A DNA stretch of 64,000 nt from contig CM056580.1 in the NCBI GenBank assembly GCA_029721435.1, forward strand, positions 74,053,367 through 74,117,366, written 5' to 3'. Under the pieces are notes generated by a model that had not been told where the DNA came from, made no database searches, and saw only the letters and a list, made by a program, of their open reading frames with translations. The position numbers were made by a program, and so were the translations under genes. The stretch is from Gymnothorax reevesii (lineage: Eukaryota; Chordata; Actinopteri; Anguilliformes; Muraenidae). This document shows, piece by piece, positions 47,501-58,700 of the stretch (position 1 is its first letter; each line of letters opens with the position of its first letter).

Positions 47501-48084
47501 ACCTGTTCGAACATTAAGTAACTTGTCTTTCCAGTGTATTCAGTTGAATATAGGTTGAAAAGGATTTGCAAATCATTGTATTCTGTTTTTTACGATTTAC
47601 ACAACGTGCCAACTTCATTAGTTTTGGGTTTTGTATTTAGTGACCTTGACATTGATTTTCAATGACTCAAATTTCAAACTTCACATGAAATTTTCATAAC
47701 TTGTATCATCGCTGTAAGACTGCTTGCCGGTAAGCTACAGGACCCTTGGCCTTATTTTCGTCAATACCACTTCTTCTCATCTCTGACTTTCTCTTCTTCT
47801 CTCTGTCTCCATCCCCCTGTTCCCTGTGCCTGGCCTCCCTCAGGGACATTCAGCAAGAGATCCTGAAGGGGGCACACTCTCATTGGCGCCACAGTGTCTC
47901 CATTGTGAACAACCACTTCCTGTTCCTGGCCTGCTTCCTGGTGGTGGTGCTGTCCATCCTGCTTTACCTTCTGCGGCTACGGCGCTTCCACCGACGCATG
48001 CCCCAGCGTGGCATTGCCACAACGACTCCTGTTCAGCGGGCGGAGCAGGGCCTGGCCTCGCCCTCCGTCCTCATCACTCTCTAG
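35544..48084 (+). CDS. entpd4: ENTPD4, Golgi/lysosomal nucleoside diphosphatase
   Basis: E-NTPDase of the GDA1/CD39 family that hydrolyses UDP and other nucleoside di- and triphosphates in the Golgi/lysosome lumen. Twelve coding exons join in frame: 35544-35551, 36896-37090, 37604-37809, 38380-38530, 39781-39884, 39994-40053, 40346-40500, 43839-44005, 44414-44738, 45068-45153, 45272-45433 and 47844-48084. They give 619 residues plus TAG; the human protein has 616. The start ATG lies in GCCATGG, only eight bases before a donor, giving MGRISFSCLFPASW, which matches the known family start. Membrane segments: about 33-50 and 565-583. Apyrase regions: ACR1 93-105 (DCGSSGSRVFVY), ACR2 about 172-186 (YILCTAGMRILPE), ACR3 about 213-232, ACR4 269-281 (LDMGGVSTQIAYE), ACR5 about 425-436 (FYGFSEFYYC). 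A basic tail follows the second membrane segment. Introns hold several transposons. No defect was seen. Confidence 0.97.
35739..36707. mobile_element. MITE with long inverted ends in entpd4 intron 1
   Basis: The left end AGGCTACGTTCAGACAGCAG and right end CTGCTGTCTGAACGTAGCCT are exact inverted partners. The inner parts carry AAATCCGA-type repeats in both directions. A tRNA-derived SINE (35871-36352) is inserted in it. Without the SINE it is about 490 bp. The 8-bp flanks do not match well, so the duplication has decayed or the superfamily is uncertain. Confidence 0.8.
35871..36352 (+). repeat. tRNA-derived SINE inserted in the MITE
   Basis: The head starts GCCGGGTGGCTCACACGGTG (A box) and has the B box GCGGGTTCGAGCCTCGGC about 45 bases on. 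A unique body follows, ending in A-rich sequence with AAAAGAGAAAAAAAA. Flanks AAATCTGACCCC and AAATCCGACCCA are near-identical target duplications. Length is about 480 bp. Pol III promoter boxes look intact. Confidence 0.82.
37091..37603. other. entpd4 intron, nothing recognised
   Basis: Plain intron sequence. Confidence 0.5.
37810..38379. other. entpd4 intron, nothing recognised
   Basis: An 89-codon chance frame is present at 37995-38264, but there is no recognisable protein or repeat. Confidence 0.5.
38531..39780. other. entpd4 intron, nothing recognised
   Basis: AT-rich intron with a T homopolymer run at about 39469-39488. Confidence 0.5.
40501..41672. other. Start of the long entpd4 intron
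   Basis: No gene was recognised. A poly-T run occurs at about 41446-41462. Confidence 0.45.
41673..42586. mobile_element. Long palindromic nonautonomous element flanked by CAGAAG
   Basis: Ends GGTCATTCCATGTCA and TGACATGGAATGACC are perfect inverted partners. Identical 6-bp direct repeats CAGAAG flank it at 41667-41672 and 42587-42592. A second pair of long inverted segments lies further in (about 41780-41835 and 42415-42480, around AAAAATGAATTTTTGGTGAA), so most of the 914 bp is fold-back. No protein is encoded. It lies in the large entpd4 intron between the exons at 40346-40500 and 43839-44005. Confidence 0.82.
42745..42965 (+). repeat. Dispersed repeat with a (CGTC)n tract
   Basis: Opens TTATCCCCCGCCAACACGAA, has tandem CGTC units at about 42786-42815 and then ACCAAATTTGGTGTGTAGCT. 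Its opening resembles the repeat at 29935. The superfamily is not clear to me. Confidence 0.45.
43173..43363 (+). repeat. tRNA-derived SINE in an entpd4 intron
   Basis: The head GCGCCCCGGTGGCTCATCGG (A box) and GGGTTCGACTCC (B box) are followed by TTTGCTGCATGTCTTCCCCC and an A-rich end. Sixteen-base target duplications flank it (43157-43172 and 43364-43379, AAGAAAGGATTCGxTC) with one difference. The layout is that of a recent L1/L2-mobilised SINE. Confidence 0.88.
45434..46048. other. entpd4 last-intron sequence
   Basis: No repeat or coding similarity before the Tc1 insertion. Confidence 0.5.
46049..47633 (-). mobile_element. Tc1-family transposon, nearly intact
   Basis: Begins CAAAACCCAAAACCAGTGAA and ends TTGGGTTTTG, with TA on both sides (46047-46048 and 47634-47635). 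The ends are inverted over roughly 100 bp. It lies in the last intron of entpd4, antisense to the gene. It belongs to a different Tc1 subfamily from the element at 12265 and is the same as the truncated copy at 60767. Confidence 0.93.
46271..47273 (-). pseudogene. Tc1 transposase with one frameshift
   Basis: Begins MGRGSPLSEQMREL at 47273. The first part (to 46926) carries the helix-turn-helix regions (RAIARNLGISSSTVRNIVQR) and ends early at TAA after CKCKLKL. The rest is open in another frame down to 46271, with all catalytic blocks: SDEST, FQQDNAKPH and SPIENLW, 34 residues between the last two acidic residues. The only lesion I see is the indel near 46926, where the related copy at about 61460 reads through. 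Not part of entpd4. Confidence 0.88.
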
Positions 48085-50750
48085 TCCGCCCCAATCCGCC
48101 ATGCCAAGGGCCTCCCTCAAAGGGCGGGTCGCAAATGGTCATGGATGCTCCGTGATGCCCAGGACTGCACTCGTGGGAGCAAAATGGCCGACACTGGCAT
48201 TGTGTCCTCATATGAAATGCTGGCAGCTGGGGCAGGGATCCCTTTCTGAATGAACTTTCACCAGAGGGGGGGTTTGAGAGCACACTACTGCAGTGCAACA
48301 GTCACGGCCTTCACTGGAATCAAGTCATGAGATTTTTAGTGTATTTTTTTCCTTGTCCTATGTATTAATTTATTTTTGAAGCGATCAAGTTTGCCTTTTT
48401 AAGAATGTGAATGAGGAGCTGGCAGCGTTTGTAGGCTGTGGTCCATAGCGTGGACTCTCCGATATGGTACATAAGTGGCAGCTGCCTTACCTTGTCACTC
48501 CCTGCAGAGCCGGTGCCAAAGTCACTGAGCTGCAAGAATACTCATTTCTTTTCTTAGGCAGTTTTACAGGACATGCTTCGTCAGATATTGCCACTAGGTG
48601 GCACCCTCTCCCATCAGGTGCATTTAAATTATGCTGTGCAATGTCCTCAGTGTTTTGGACATTTCATCAGAACTGTGCATTACTTGAGGATCTTCACATG
48701 TGAACCATATACTGTCTAAAAAGATGGACACACCACCCGGGTCTGACATCTGAGGCCAATGTGGAAATCTCTAAAATTTGTATTCTATTTGAGGGCTAGC
48801 AGATGGCGACGTCGGTGGTTGCCGAAAGAAGTTAAGTGCTATTCAAGTCTATGAGAAAATGACCCTACTTCCCCTCCTGGTTTATTTCAATAATGATTTT
48901 CCACATCATTTTATGGTATCTATCGCATGTTTCAATATTTCAAGTCTCCTTTTATATATCCTGATGTTCATGTTTGTAAATTATGGTCCCAAATCGACAA
49001 GGATAAAAGATAAAGCCAGGAAATGCTTTAGGGGTGTGGCTATCTTCTAGTCCTCATCAGATACGGTCAGATCCGCCCGTAGATCCACCCCTCACTCCTC
49101 CCTGGACCTTCAATTCTCACACTCATCCGAGACCATACACATCCGGTTTCAAAATGACAAAATGGCCATGTTCAAATTGCCGAAATCAAGGCTTCCTAAA
49201 TGGTTTGCTGAAAAACCAATGGATGGCGTCTCGGTTGCTTTGTCCATCATTTTCTAGAGTCTATGACGTGAGCATGAGCTTGATGTGTGCAGGACTTGAG
49301 GGTAACTGATTTAGCATTTTTGCTGGCTGTTTTATTTATTGAGGATTTCATATACTCTGGGCTGTGAGCCATCCCAGACGAGCACATCCCAAGTGTGGGA
49401 ATCAGGAAGCAGCTGAGTGAGGCAGAACAGGAGCGCATGAGCCGCACCTCACTCATGCTCTAATTATGTTGTGCTCCTGCCTGCCCAGGACTGTGTGGAA
49501 AACTGTCACTTCAGGTCCATGTCAGTGCATGTGACACGAGGGCAGAGGAGGCATCGATCACTCGGTTGGAGACGGAAGCTGCTTCATCTTCTCCATGTCA
49601 CGTGTGAAGCTTGTTCTTCTCTCTTTAGTTTTGTATTAGAGGTCTGACAAACTACAGCAATGGCTATTATACACGCACTGTTGCCAAGAATATCAATTGC
49701 TCTAAAAACCTTGTTTTTGTTACTTGGAATTGTCAATCTGGTGTCCCATTAGCTGTGCAGGTAGCATTAATCTGATCGAGAACAGTGCAATAAGTTTTCA
49801 ACGTTGTCTTATCACTGTGGAGAGGGTCTTTCACTGCCGTCTGTGTGAGTGTGTGTTAGCATGTGTGTGAGAGAGCGGGAGGGGAGAGCTGCTGAGTGTT
49901 AGTGCTTTTGCCTCTCAGCACCATATGGTTCAGCAGCTCTTTCTGCAGGTCACAGAGAATGATGTCAGGTGCGGACTTCTCCAGAAACTCAAGTGAACAC
50001 GCCTAGCTTCGTTTTCAGAAGCTGCATTGTCTATGCTGTATGGTGCACATAGTTGGTGAAACACAGGATGTCATATTCATAGCAGATTGCACGAAGGACT
50101 GGCATTGGTATTGCTTACAATCTTGTTCCTGATCAAAACAATAAATGAAATTCCACTGGTGTCACACTTTCTTGTCTTAGCCATTCACTCAATAGAACAT
50201 GAATCTAATTGTTAAAATGCGTATCTACAGCTAAACTACTGTGCCATAAAATGGAAAATATTGACACATCAAGTGCAGGTGAAGGTGATTTGATCCCAGT
50301 ATTTTTTTTTTTTTCCTTAAGCGAGGAACCTTTATCGATTGATATATCATGACTGCCATCTGGTTGCGTAGCAGTTAACCTGAGGACTTGGGGTTTTATT
50401 TGTAAGCGTTATATACTGCTTTATAAAAACTGGCATGGCATTGAGATAATATTGCGGCTTCATTTAAGGAAACAACTGTGAAAGGAGCTGTGCTGTTCTG
50501 AGTAGTTTTTGTTTGTTCTTGTAGGTGGAAGGATTGGCTTCATCTGTTTTCTGGGAATACTGTTACTTGGCAAACAAGCAGTATCACTGCTGTCATGAAC
50601 AGTTAGTGGCAACTGGTCTGGTGACCTCTGTGACTCACTCTCATCTCTCATATACAGTTCAATAGAAGGAAGCTTTAGAATGCAACTGAATTCGGCTGTT
50701 CCAAAATAAACTAAAGCAGCAACGATCCTTCCTTGGAAAAACGGTTAATT
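48085..50750. other. entpd4 3' UTR and intergenic sequence
   Basis: No gene was recognised. Sequence just after the stop is GC-richer, then AT-rich. An AATAAA at 50140-50145 could end a 3' UTR of about 2 kb. Closer candidates (variant TATTAAT-type sequences near 48360) are weaker. Confidence 0.4.
50140..50145 (+). terminator. Candidate entpd4 polyadenylation signal
   Basis: AATAAA about 2.06 kb after the stop. It is the clearest signal before the next transposon, but there is no transcript support. Confidence 0.3.
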
Positions 50751-51559
50751 GCAACCCCATTTCCAAGGACATTGGGGGACAAATGTAAATAAAGCCAAAT
50801 GCAATCATTTGCAAATCAATTAAAACTCTAAATTTTATTGAAAATAGGACAGACAATGTATTTTATGCTGAAACTGATCAATTTTGTTTTTTGAAAATTA
50901 TGTGCTCATTTTGAATTTGCTGACCGCAACATGTTTTTAAAAAAAAGTTGGGATGGGACAATAAAAGACTGGAAAAGTTGCATGATGCTAAAAAAAGACA
51001 ACTAGCAAAACATCTCTCAGAGAATTAGATTATTAAGCAACAGGTCGGTACAATGAATAGGTTTTAGTCTTTCATGAGTAAATACGGTGGGGGTTGAAGC
51101 ACTCCATGAAAGACTGCACAGGTAAATGGATCAACAATTTAAGAATCATGTTTTTAACTTCAAATTGCAAAGAATTTGGAGATTTTATCCCTTATGATAC
51201 CTAATATCTTAAAAAGATTCTAAGAATCCTGAAAAAATTGAGTATGAGACAATGCCAAAATCCAATTTTCAATGGCTGTGATTTTTAGGTCCTCAGGCGG
51301 CACTCCAGAAAAAACACAGGATTTTGTGATGGAAATCGCTGCATGTACTCAGGAACACTTCAGTAAATCGTCCATGAGCACAGTTTGTCACTGCATCCAC
51401 AAATGCAAGTTAAAACTTGTTGAAACATATATAAAAAATATATATGGTGAAATATAAACCAAAAAAAAAGTTGGTTTCATTACTGTTCTGTTGTGTTTGT
51501 TGTCATTTTTAGAATTATAACATTTTCACCGGTGTATTCTTTCAGATCTTATTTTTTCA

Positions 51560-52015
51560 TTCACCATTATGTGTATATGCATGCATGTATATGGAAATTT
51601 GTGTGCAGGTGTATACAAGGACAGGTATATTTGTATGTATGTTGATGTATGTGTATATGCGTGGATGTATATATGAATGTATATACATGTGTGTATGTGT
51701 ATGTACAGGGTATCTGTATATGTATGCATGCGTAAGTATATGTGTTTGTAGATATGTGTGTATGTAGATTGCTCTATATATGTTTATGTATCAATATCTA
51801 TGTATTTGTGTATAAGTTTGTGTATATATAGGGGTATGCATGTATGTCTATGTATGTGTGTATATGTATGCATGTATATATGCGCATATGTATGTAGGTA
51901 TGCATTTGTGTGTGTGCGTATGATTGGTGTGTGTCCATAAAGACATGAGGTATGTTTGTGTATTTATATGTACATGTTTATGTGTGTATGCTGATATATT
52001 TATCTGTGGAGGTAT
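51560..52015. repeat. TATG/TGTA-rich low-complexity tract
   Basis: About 450 bases of irregular TGTATG, TATATG and GTATGT units. Open frames through it are artefacts of the repeat. It lies between the left Tc1 half and the LINE. Confidence 0.85.
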
Positions 52016-52423
52016 ATTACAACCTCACTGCATCATAACTGTTTGAACGGTATGTGACAGAAGATGTAGTATATGAAAACTGCGTTTTAAAGGAATGTTT
52101 ATGTCAGTGAAGAAAGTGCATCTGGATCACCAATGAAAACAATGCTGAACTTAGTAGCAGGATACAAGTTTGTGGGATGGTGTTGAGAGATGTCTCAGGT
52201 TGAATGAAATGTTTTTTGAAATGTGGGAAGTGTAGGGAAGGAAGGCAGGGTGGGGGGGCAGAGGTAGATTGTATATCACAGCACAGTGGGGAAGGGAAGA
52301 CACTGGGAAGGGGAGGGAGGTGGAGGGACAAAGCATAATTTGTGTAAGACTCACCCGTTGTCATATTATCCTTTATATGATTACATTGCCTTGCTTGACC
52401 CTTTGGGTCAAAGATGATGTTAA

Positions 52424-54690
52424 ATGCAAATATTTAAACCAAATATGGTTGTTGGAGAACTGAGGATAGCCAGCTATAACGGTAATGGTCTTGCAGACCA
52501 TAAAAAACGACAAACGATTTTCACCTGGCTCAAAGACAAAGGCAACAATATTCTTTGTTTACAAGAGATGCATTCCATACCTGCCGATGAAGCAGTCTGG
52601 GAGCGAGAATGGGGGTTGATTTCTTCAAGGTCGAAATATTGGGGACAATATTAGGTAGCTACTACAAATTATAGGGAACTATGAAATGTCAAAAAAGCCG
52701 GTTTAATTTTTGTTGCAGACTTTGAAAAAGCCTTTGATAAGGTTAATCTGGATTTTATTTATAAATTCTTGAATTTTTTAAACTTTGGTGGCTCTCTCAT
52801 AAAATGGTGTAAAGTTATGTACAACAACCTAACATGTAAAATTATAAATCATGGTCATATTTCAGGTAATATTTCACTGTCAAGGGGAGTAAAACAGGGT
52901 TGTCCTTTATCACCTCGTTTGTTTATAATGGCAATTGAAATACATGCTATGAAGATTTTTGTAGATCAAATAAAAATATCAAATGCTTAGAAATCCAGGG
53001 GCTGCATAAAAATGTTTCTACATGCAGATGATACTACCTTTCTGTTGACTCCTCAGTCCTTATCCTTGCAAAGCCTAACACAGGACCTTGATTGTTTTTC
53101 CTGCTTGTCAGGCTTGAAGCGAAATTATGACAAATGCACAATACTTAGGATCGGCTCTCTGAAAAACACTACGTTTACATTACGGAGTAATCTACCCATA
53201 AAGTGGAAGAATGGATCAGTTGATTTGCTCAGCATTCATACTGTATTCCTGAAAACATGGATATTCTCTCAGAAATTAATTTCAATAAAAAAACTTGATA
53301 AAATAGACAAAATTTTGCAGCCATGGAGAGGGAAATATTTAACAATTTATGTTAAAATCACCTTAATTAATTCCTTAGTTGTGTTTCATGTTCCGTACTT
53401 GTTTATGACATTATCTTCACCAAGTGAATCATTATTCAAACAATATGAGAAAAAAATCATCAAATTTATATGGAATGGTAAACCAGATAAAGTTAAGCGT
53501 GTTTACCGTTACAATGAATATGAGTCAGGTGGCCTAAAATAGTTAAATTTAAGAGCTTTGAATCTCTCACTCAAAACCTCCCTGATTCCAAAGTTTTTTA
53601 AAAACCCAAGATGGTTTTCCAGAAGACTATTAGACAATGTAAACCCAAAGGACTGTTTCCCTTTCTACAGATTAGATGCCCTCAGTTCTCACAATTCAAC
53701 AAGGAACTGGCCATTAATCTTTCCCCATTTTTAATGGAAGCCATACAAAGTTGGCTGCAATTCCAATTCTATCCTCCAGAAAATACAGAGGAAATTTTGC
53801 AACAAATCATATGGTACAATTCTAACATCTTGATTGGTAAGAAATTTATTTTTTGGAAAAATATGTTTGATTCTGGCATTATTCTTATAAATGATATTGT
53901 AAATAATGAAGGTAAAGTGATGTCTTATGAAGAGTAAATTGACATTTATGGCAAGGTTTGCTCTTAACAAAAGTACAATCAATTGGTTGCGGCCGCCATA
54001 CCACTAAAATGGAAAAGAAGAATTGTTAAAGGAAGTAACAAAGAGCTTGTCTGTAGACTATCTATGAAAAACTTTCAGTGGATTGAAAAAACCAGCATAA
54101 ATAGAATGATATATAAGTTTAATCTTGAATCAAGAAAACTGTGAGCCAATCCTCACAATATTCTAGATTCTTGGGAGAATATGCTAGATTTTCCGATTCC
54201 ATGGAACCGGTTTTCAATTTAATTTACAAAACAACAATAGATTCGTCAATAAGATTTTTTCAGTTTAAATTAATATATTAATTTTTGGCCACTCAAGAGA
54301 TGCTTCATATTTGGGGAATTGAGGGGTCAAACTTGTGTAGATTCTGTGGTGAAGAGGTTGAGTCAGTGGAACATTTATTTTGGTGCTGCTCCTATTTAGG
54401 TCTGTTTTGTCTGGGGGTTCAGAGGTGACTGGCTTTATATTCAAGTTTTTTTACACTGGATTTGCCCAGTGTAAAAAATGACTCCGGAAAAATAGTCAAT
54501 ATTATAATACTTCTCTGCAAAATTTTTATTTTTAAATCAAAATCTGTGGACTCTTTGAGGACAGAGAAATTCAAACTCTTCATAAAACATCACAGTAAAA
54601 TTGAATGTATGATGGCACTCGAAAACAGTAGGTTAAGTGTGTATGAGGATATATGGAGGGCGCTGAGAGCCGCAGAACGATGGGAATGAA
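52424..54690 (+). pseudogene. L1/Tx1-like LINE ORF2 remnant
   Basis: An AP-endonuclease start is visible at 52448-52650 (IASYNGNGLADHKKRQTIFT, then NNILCLQEMHS). It jumps within about 70 bases to the reverse transcriptase palm at about 52700 (GLIFVADFEKAFDKVN), so the region between the two has been deleted. Fingers/palm blocks follow: SRGVKQGCPLSPRLF, LHADDTTFLL (catalytic Asp pair near 53020) and LKRNYDKC. Later blocks continue to a Cys/His motif near 54335 (CRFCGEEVESVEHLFWCCS), typical of the L1 C-terminus. At least four stops or frameshifts interrupt it. It ends in A/T-rich sequence and the (TA)n at 54785. Confidence 0.82.
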
Positions 54691-54782
54691 AATAGCATAA
54701 GTAAATGTGTATGAGTCTATTAATATATGAAATATTTGTCTGTGTTCGTATGAATGTATATTTGCTAAAGCATGAGTATATT

Positions 54783-54784
<2 letters not shown>

Positions 54785-54830
<46 letters not shown>
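54785..54830. repeat. (TA)n microsatellite
   Basis: Uninterrupted TA run after the LINE 3' end. Confidence 0.95.
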
Positions 54831-54834
<4 letters not shown>

Positions 54835-54904
54835 CATTCTAATTTATGTCATTGTCCTTTCACTGTATCATCTGTATATGTAGGTGTAGGGTGCTGACAC
54901 GGGA

Positions 54905-55560
54905 GTCAACGGTGTCCAAAAACACAGCCTTCTTCTCTGAGCCCAAGCTGATTTAAAATGTACTGAGGCAAAGTGGAAAACTGACCTTTGGTTTGACTAA
55001 TCAGAATGTAAATTGTTTTCGGAAATAATGGATGTCACGTCCTCTGGGCTATAGAGCAGCGGGGCCATCCGCCCTTTCCGCAAACAATTCAAAAGCGAGC
55101 ATCCATGATTGTATGGGGGTATGTTAGAACACATGGCATGGATGTCTGTGAATCTGTGAAGACACTATTAAAGGTTTGCAATGTAGATTCTGGCTAAATA
55201 TTTACTACCATCAAGACGCCTTTTTTGAGGGAATGCATTTCTCATTTCAGCAACACCATGCCAAGAACCATACTTTGCATATATCGCAACAACATGGCCC
55301 AGTAGGAAAAGAGTCTAGGTGCTAAAGTGGTCTGCCTGCAGTCTAGACCTGTCACCCACTGGCAATATTTGGCGCATTATGGAATGAAAAATGTGAGAAA
55401 GGAGGCTTGCGAAGTATTGAGCTGCCAAAATCCTTCACAAAGCAAGAATGGGAAAACAATTTGCATTCAAAACTACAGCAGTTGGCCTCCTTAGTTTCCA
55501 AACGCTGACAGAGTGTTGATTGTAGAAGACGTGATGCAATAGTGGTAAACATGCCCCTGT
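54905..55560 (+). pseudogene. Second half of the split Tc1 transposase
   Basis: The + strand gives AKWKTDLWFDQSECKLFSEI, then fragments of the central and C-terminal blocks with many stops. It continues the left-half remnant that ends near 51420. Confidence 0.6.
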
Positions 55561-55768
55561 GCCAACTCTTTTGATAGGTGTTGCTGGCATCAAATTCAAA
55601 ATGAACACATACGTACCAAAAAAAAAAAAACTATCTGTTTCAACATCTCCTATATTGTCTTTGTCCAATTTTCGAATAGATTTGAAGTTCAAATGATTTG
55701 AAAATTATTGCATTATCTTTTTATTTATATTTTACACAGCGTCCTGACTTTTTCTGGAAGTGGTGTTG

Positions 55769-58700
55769 TACATTTTTGAAGATAGGTGGTATTCATTTTG
55801 AGACGAAAAGAGATGGGCTTGCTGAAATGCAACCTTCTTCAATTCCTTGAGTGTGAATTTTTTGGAAATTATGAGTTGTGATTCTGTAAAGCATTTTCAC
55901 CCATTGTAATCCAGGAATTCCACTTTCTGTGAGTGACTGCAACTGAATTTTTAATATGGGAGATGTATTAGGGGTAAAAGGAGAATGCATGTCTCTGAGA
56001 AAAGGCCGAAGGTGTTGTGCAGGCTGAGTAAACGCAGAATCACATATTTACGGTCGTCACGGTCAGGGTTTACAAGCCCTCAGTGGTGCGAGGGGTGGAG
56101 GGGTGAAATTTGGGAGGATATCAGTTAGGCCCAGTGAGCCACTGACAGCCACTAATGACCACCTCCTCTCAGCGGAGAGTAGCTGGTCTCTCATCAGAGC
56201 ACACGTTAGCGTAACGTCCTGTCTCTGACTGCCGGGTGGCCTTGTTTTGGGTGTGCTGCGGGGGTTTGTTTTTAATCTGCTGCCCGGCTCCTGTGCGCGT
56301 GTCAGGTTTCAGGCCTGGCCCGACGTCGCTGCTGACGGACAAGCCGCACAGGAGCCGGGTCCGCCCTGGGGTGGGGAGGGCAAGAGACAATGAGACATCG
56401 CAACTACTGCCTGAGGAAAACAAGGAGGTGAAAACCCCTCTGCTCTTCATGCTCAACCCTTCATCTTCTCTTCACACGGTTCCTACGGGCGCCGGAAATA
56501 TCCGATAACTCTTGAATTTTAATGTGCTGTTTTCAAGGTTTGAGAAGTGCGTAGATTATTAACTTTGAAAGTGACATTAATTGTGACGTTGTTTTATTTG
56601 TTATTTCGTAGAGTATTTTGATGAATATGGATTGCTGAAAAAGCTTGAAAATACTTTTAAAAAGTGCTTGAATTTGATTTCAGAAAAGATGTAGGAACCC
56701 TGTCCTCAATCCTTTTCACATTGTTAGATCTCTGATATGTGTGTTTTTAGGTGAATATTTTCTGTCTGAGGGAAAATGGAGGGAGATCATTTCTGTTGAC
56801 TGTGGTTTTTATAACTTGAGTGGGCGGTATTCATCTGGTTCTGCCTGAAGAGCAGCACAGTGACGGAGTACACGCATGATTTAAGCTGTGAGCTGTGGGC
56901 CGGAGACGAGGCCTGTCATGGCCGGCTCCGTGTCAGGCACCCCAGGCCTGTCACAGAACCACAGACTCCCCTACCTCACCCCACCCCAAGCATCGTTTGT
57001 CATGGTTTGACTTTAATCCATTTAATGGCTCCATCCCTGCTAGCTGAATGATATATATGTATATGCACACTCTCACTCACTCTTCCCATACGCATACTCT
57101 ACTGACCACTGGGTCTACGAGGGACCAACACTGAATACCCTGCAGTTTGCAGTTATAGGTTGGGACACACCGTCTTGTAGTGGTCCTTGTAAGATATGAT
57201 CTGGATTTCAAAATCATTTTTAACTGACAGTTTAAACAGTGCCTTTAAAAAATAAAATCATGCATTGTTCTTTCAACACAAATAATTTTGTGCTATTGAT
57301 TACATAAAGTACCAGTCTCCAGCTGAGGACACACTCACATTTGTGAAATTATTGGTAATAAAGAAGAAGTAAACACACAAAATAAAATCTTAGATCCACT
57401 TAACTTACCACCAACTTTGATAATTTCTGTGTATACCTTTATTTCTACAAGGGCAGTCACATGGCTGCGAGAGTTCCCTTAGATTTACTGCATTTGTGGT
57501 TTCCCTCTTCTTGACCTTTTTACCCAGTAAGTTCCAAGCCAGCAAAAATTTATTTCACTTATTGGAAAATGGAGAGTATTTCTTTCTTATGCCAAATATT
57601 GCTTCTTTATAATCCTAAAGTTCTTTTGGACATAAACTATTCTTTCAACTTTTGCTTATTTCCCTCTTAATATGTGCCATTTGAGGTCATTTGCTGAACT
57701 TAAACAAAAGAGCACCGTGTCCAAACCCAACTGGTAATGTTCACATTTTCATATCAGTATGTCATTCCCCCGAATGCCGGTCATAGAAAGATTAGGGCAG
57801 AGTCTACGCCCCAAGCCTTTTAAATTGTGGAATGAATCGCGGTGTCCATGCAAATTTTCTCATTACCTTGAAAGAGTGTGACTCCAGAAGGGGGCGCTGT
57901 GCCTCATATGTTGCTGTTGTCCCTGTGCAATTAGTCGTTCCCCCGAAAAGTAGTCCTCGTTCTTTCTGCACTTATCTTTACTTTGGATCCTTGTTAAATT
58001 ATGTGGGCCGTGCAACCAGGCAAAAGAAATTGGGATCATGAGAAAATATTTTTCTGGTAACCTGTTCCTTTGAAATACATTCATTAGAATTTCATATTCC
58101 ACTTGTAAATCCTGCAACACCTTTCGCTGTGTTACAAATTGCTCCACGTATTTTGTGACTATTTCCTGAATGATCATATTTCAATTTTGTACTGGGCAAT
58201 AAAATAGGGGGTCTGCTGATTAGCATGAGGTTTTTTCTTTGTAAAGGTGTGTAGCTGATTGGTTTTGTTCTTCCAGTAGCTGAGTTAGTGATCTGTGTCT
58301 CTCCAGGGGGCTCTCTAGCTCTCAGCAGGAAGGTCAGGAGTGTTGGCGCAGCTGTGGGGTAAATCCTCCACCTGAGAAAGCAGTGCAGAGAACCAGAGAA
58401 GAGGGGACTTGCCATTCAAGATAGTGAATTAGCATATTCTGGCTCATGGCACCAAGTTGTTCTTGGAAAGATTTGGTGATAACACTCATATAAAAGATTG
58501 GCCATGTTTCTTATAGTCTAACCTCACACCGCAGTCATCCTTTTATGCAGGATGTATATAATACTACCAATTTGGATCCACGAGAGGGAGAACATCTCCC
58601 CCGTACTCCCCTCTGTTAGTATTAGGATCAGTATTAAGGTTTACATGGTGTGGCACCGCCCTAGATCTCAGACCTGTTATTTTATTGATAACGTTTCTTT

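Larger units (their letters stand above)
50751..55768 (+). mobile_element. Old Tc1-like element split by an L1-like LINE
   Basis: The left end (GCAACCCCATTTCCAAGGAC) and right end (inverted, ACACCACTTCCAGAAAAAGT, followed by TA at 55769-55770) are recognisable Tc1 termini. The left half runs to about 51450 and includes decayed transposase (HFSKSSMSTVCHCIHKCKLK). The right half resumes near 54905 at the next part of the same protein (KWKTDLWFDQSE) and runs to the far end. About 3.4 kb of foreign DNA lies between, including the LINE. Confidence 0.75.

Noticed and set aside
51526..51940. Several Tyr/Cys/Val/Met-rich open frames on both strands
   Set aside because: They are low-complexity translations of the TATG-rich tract.
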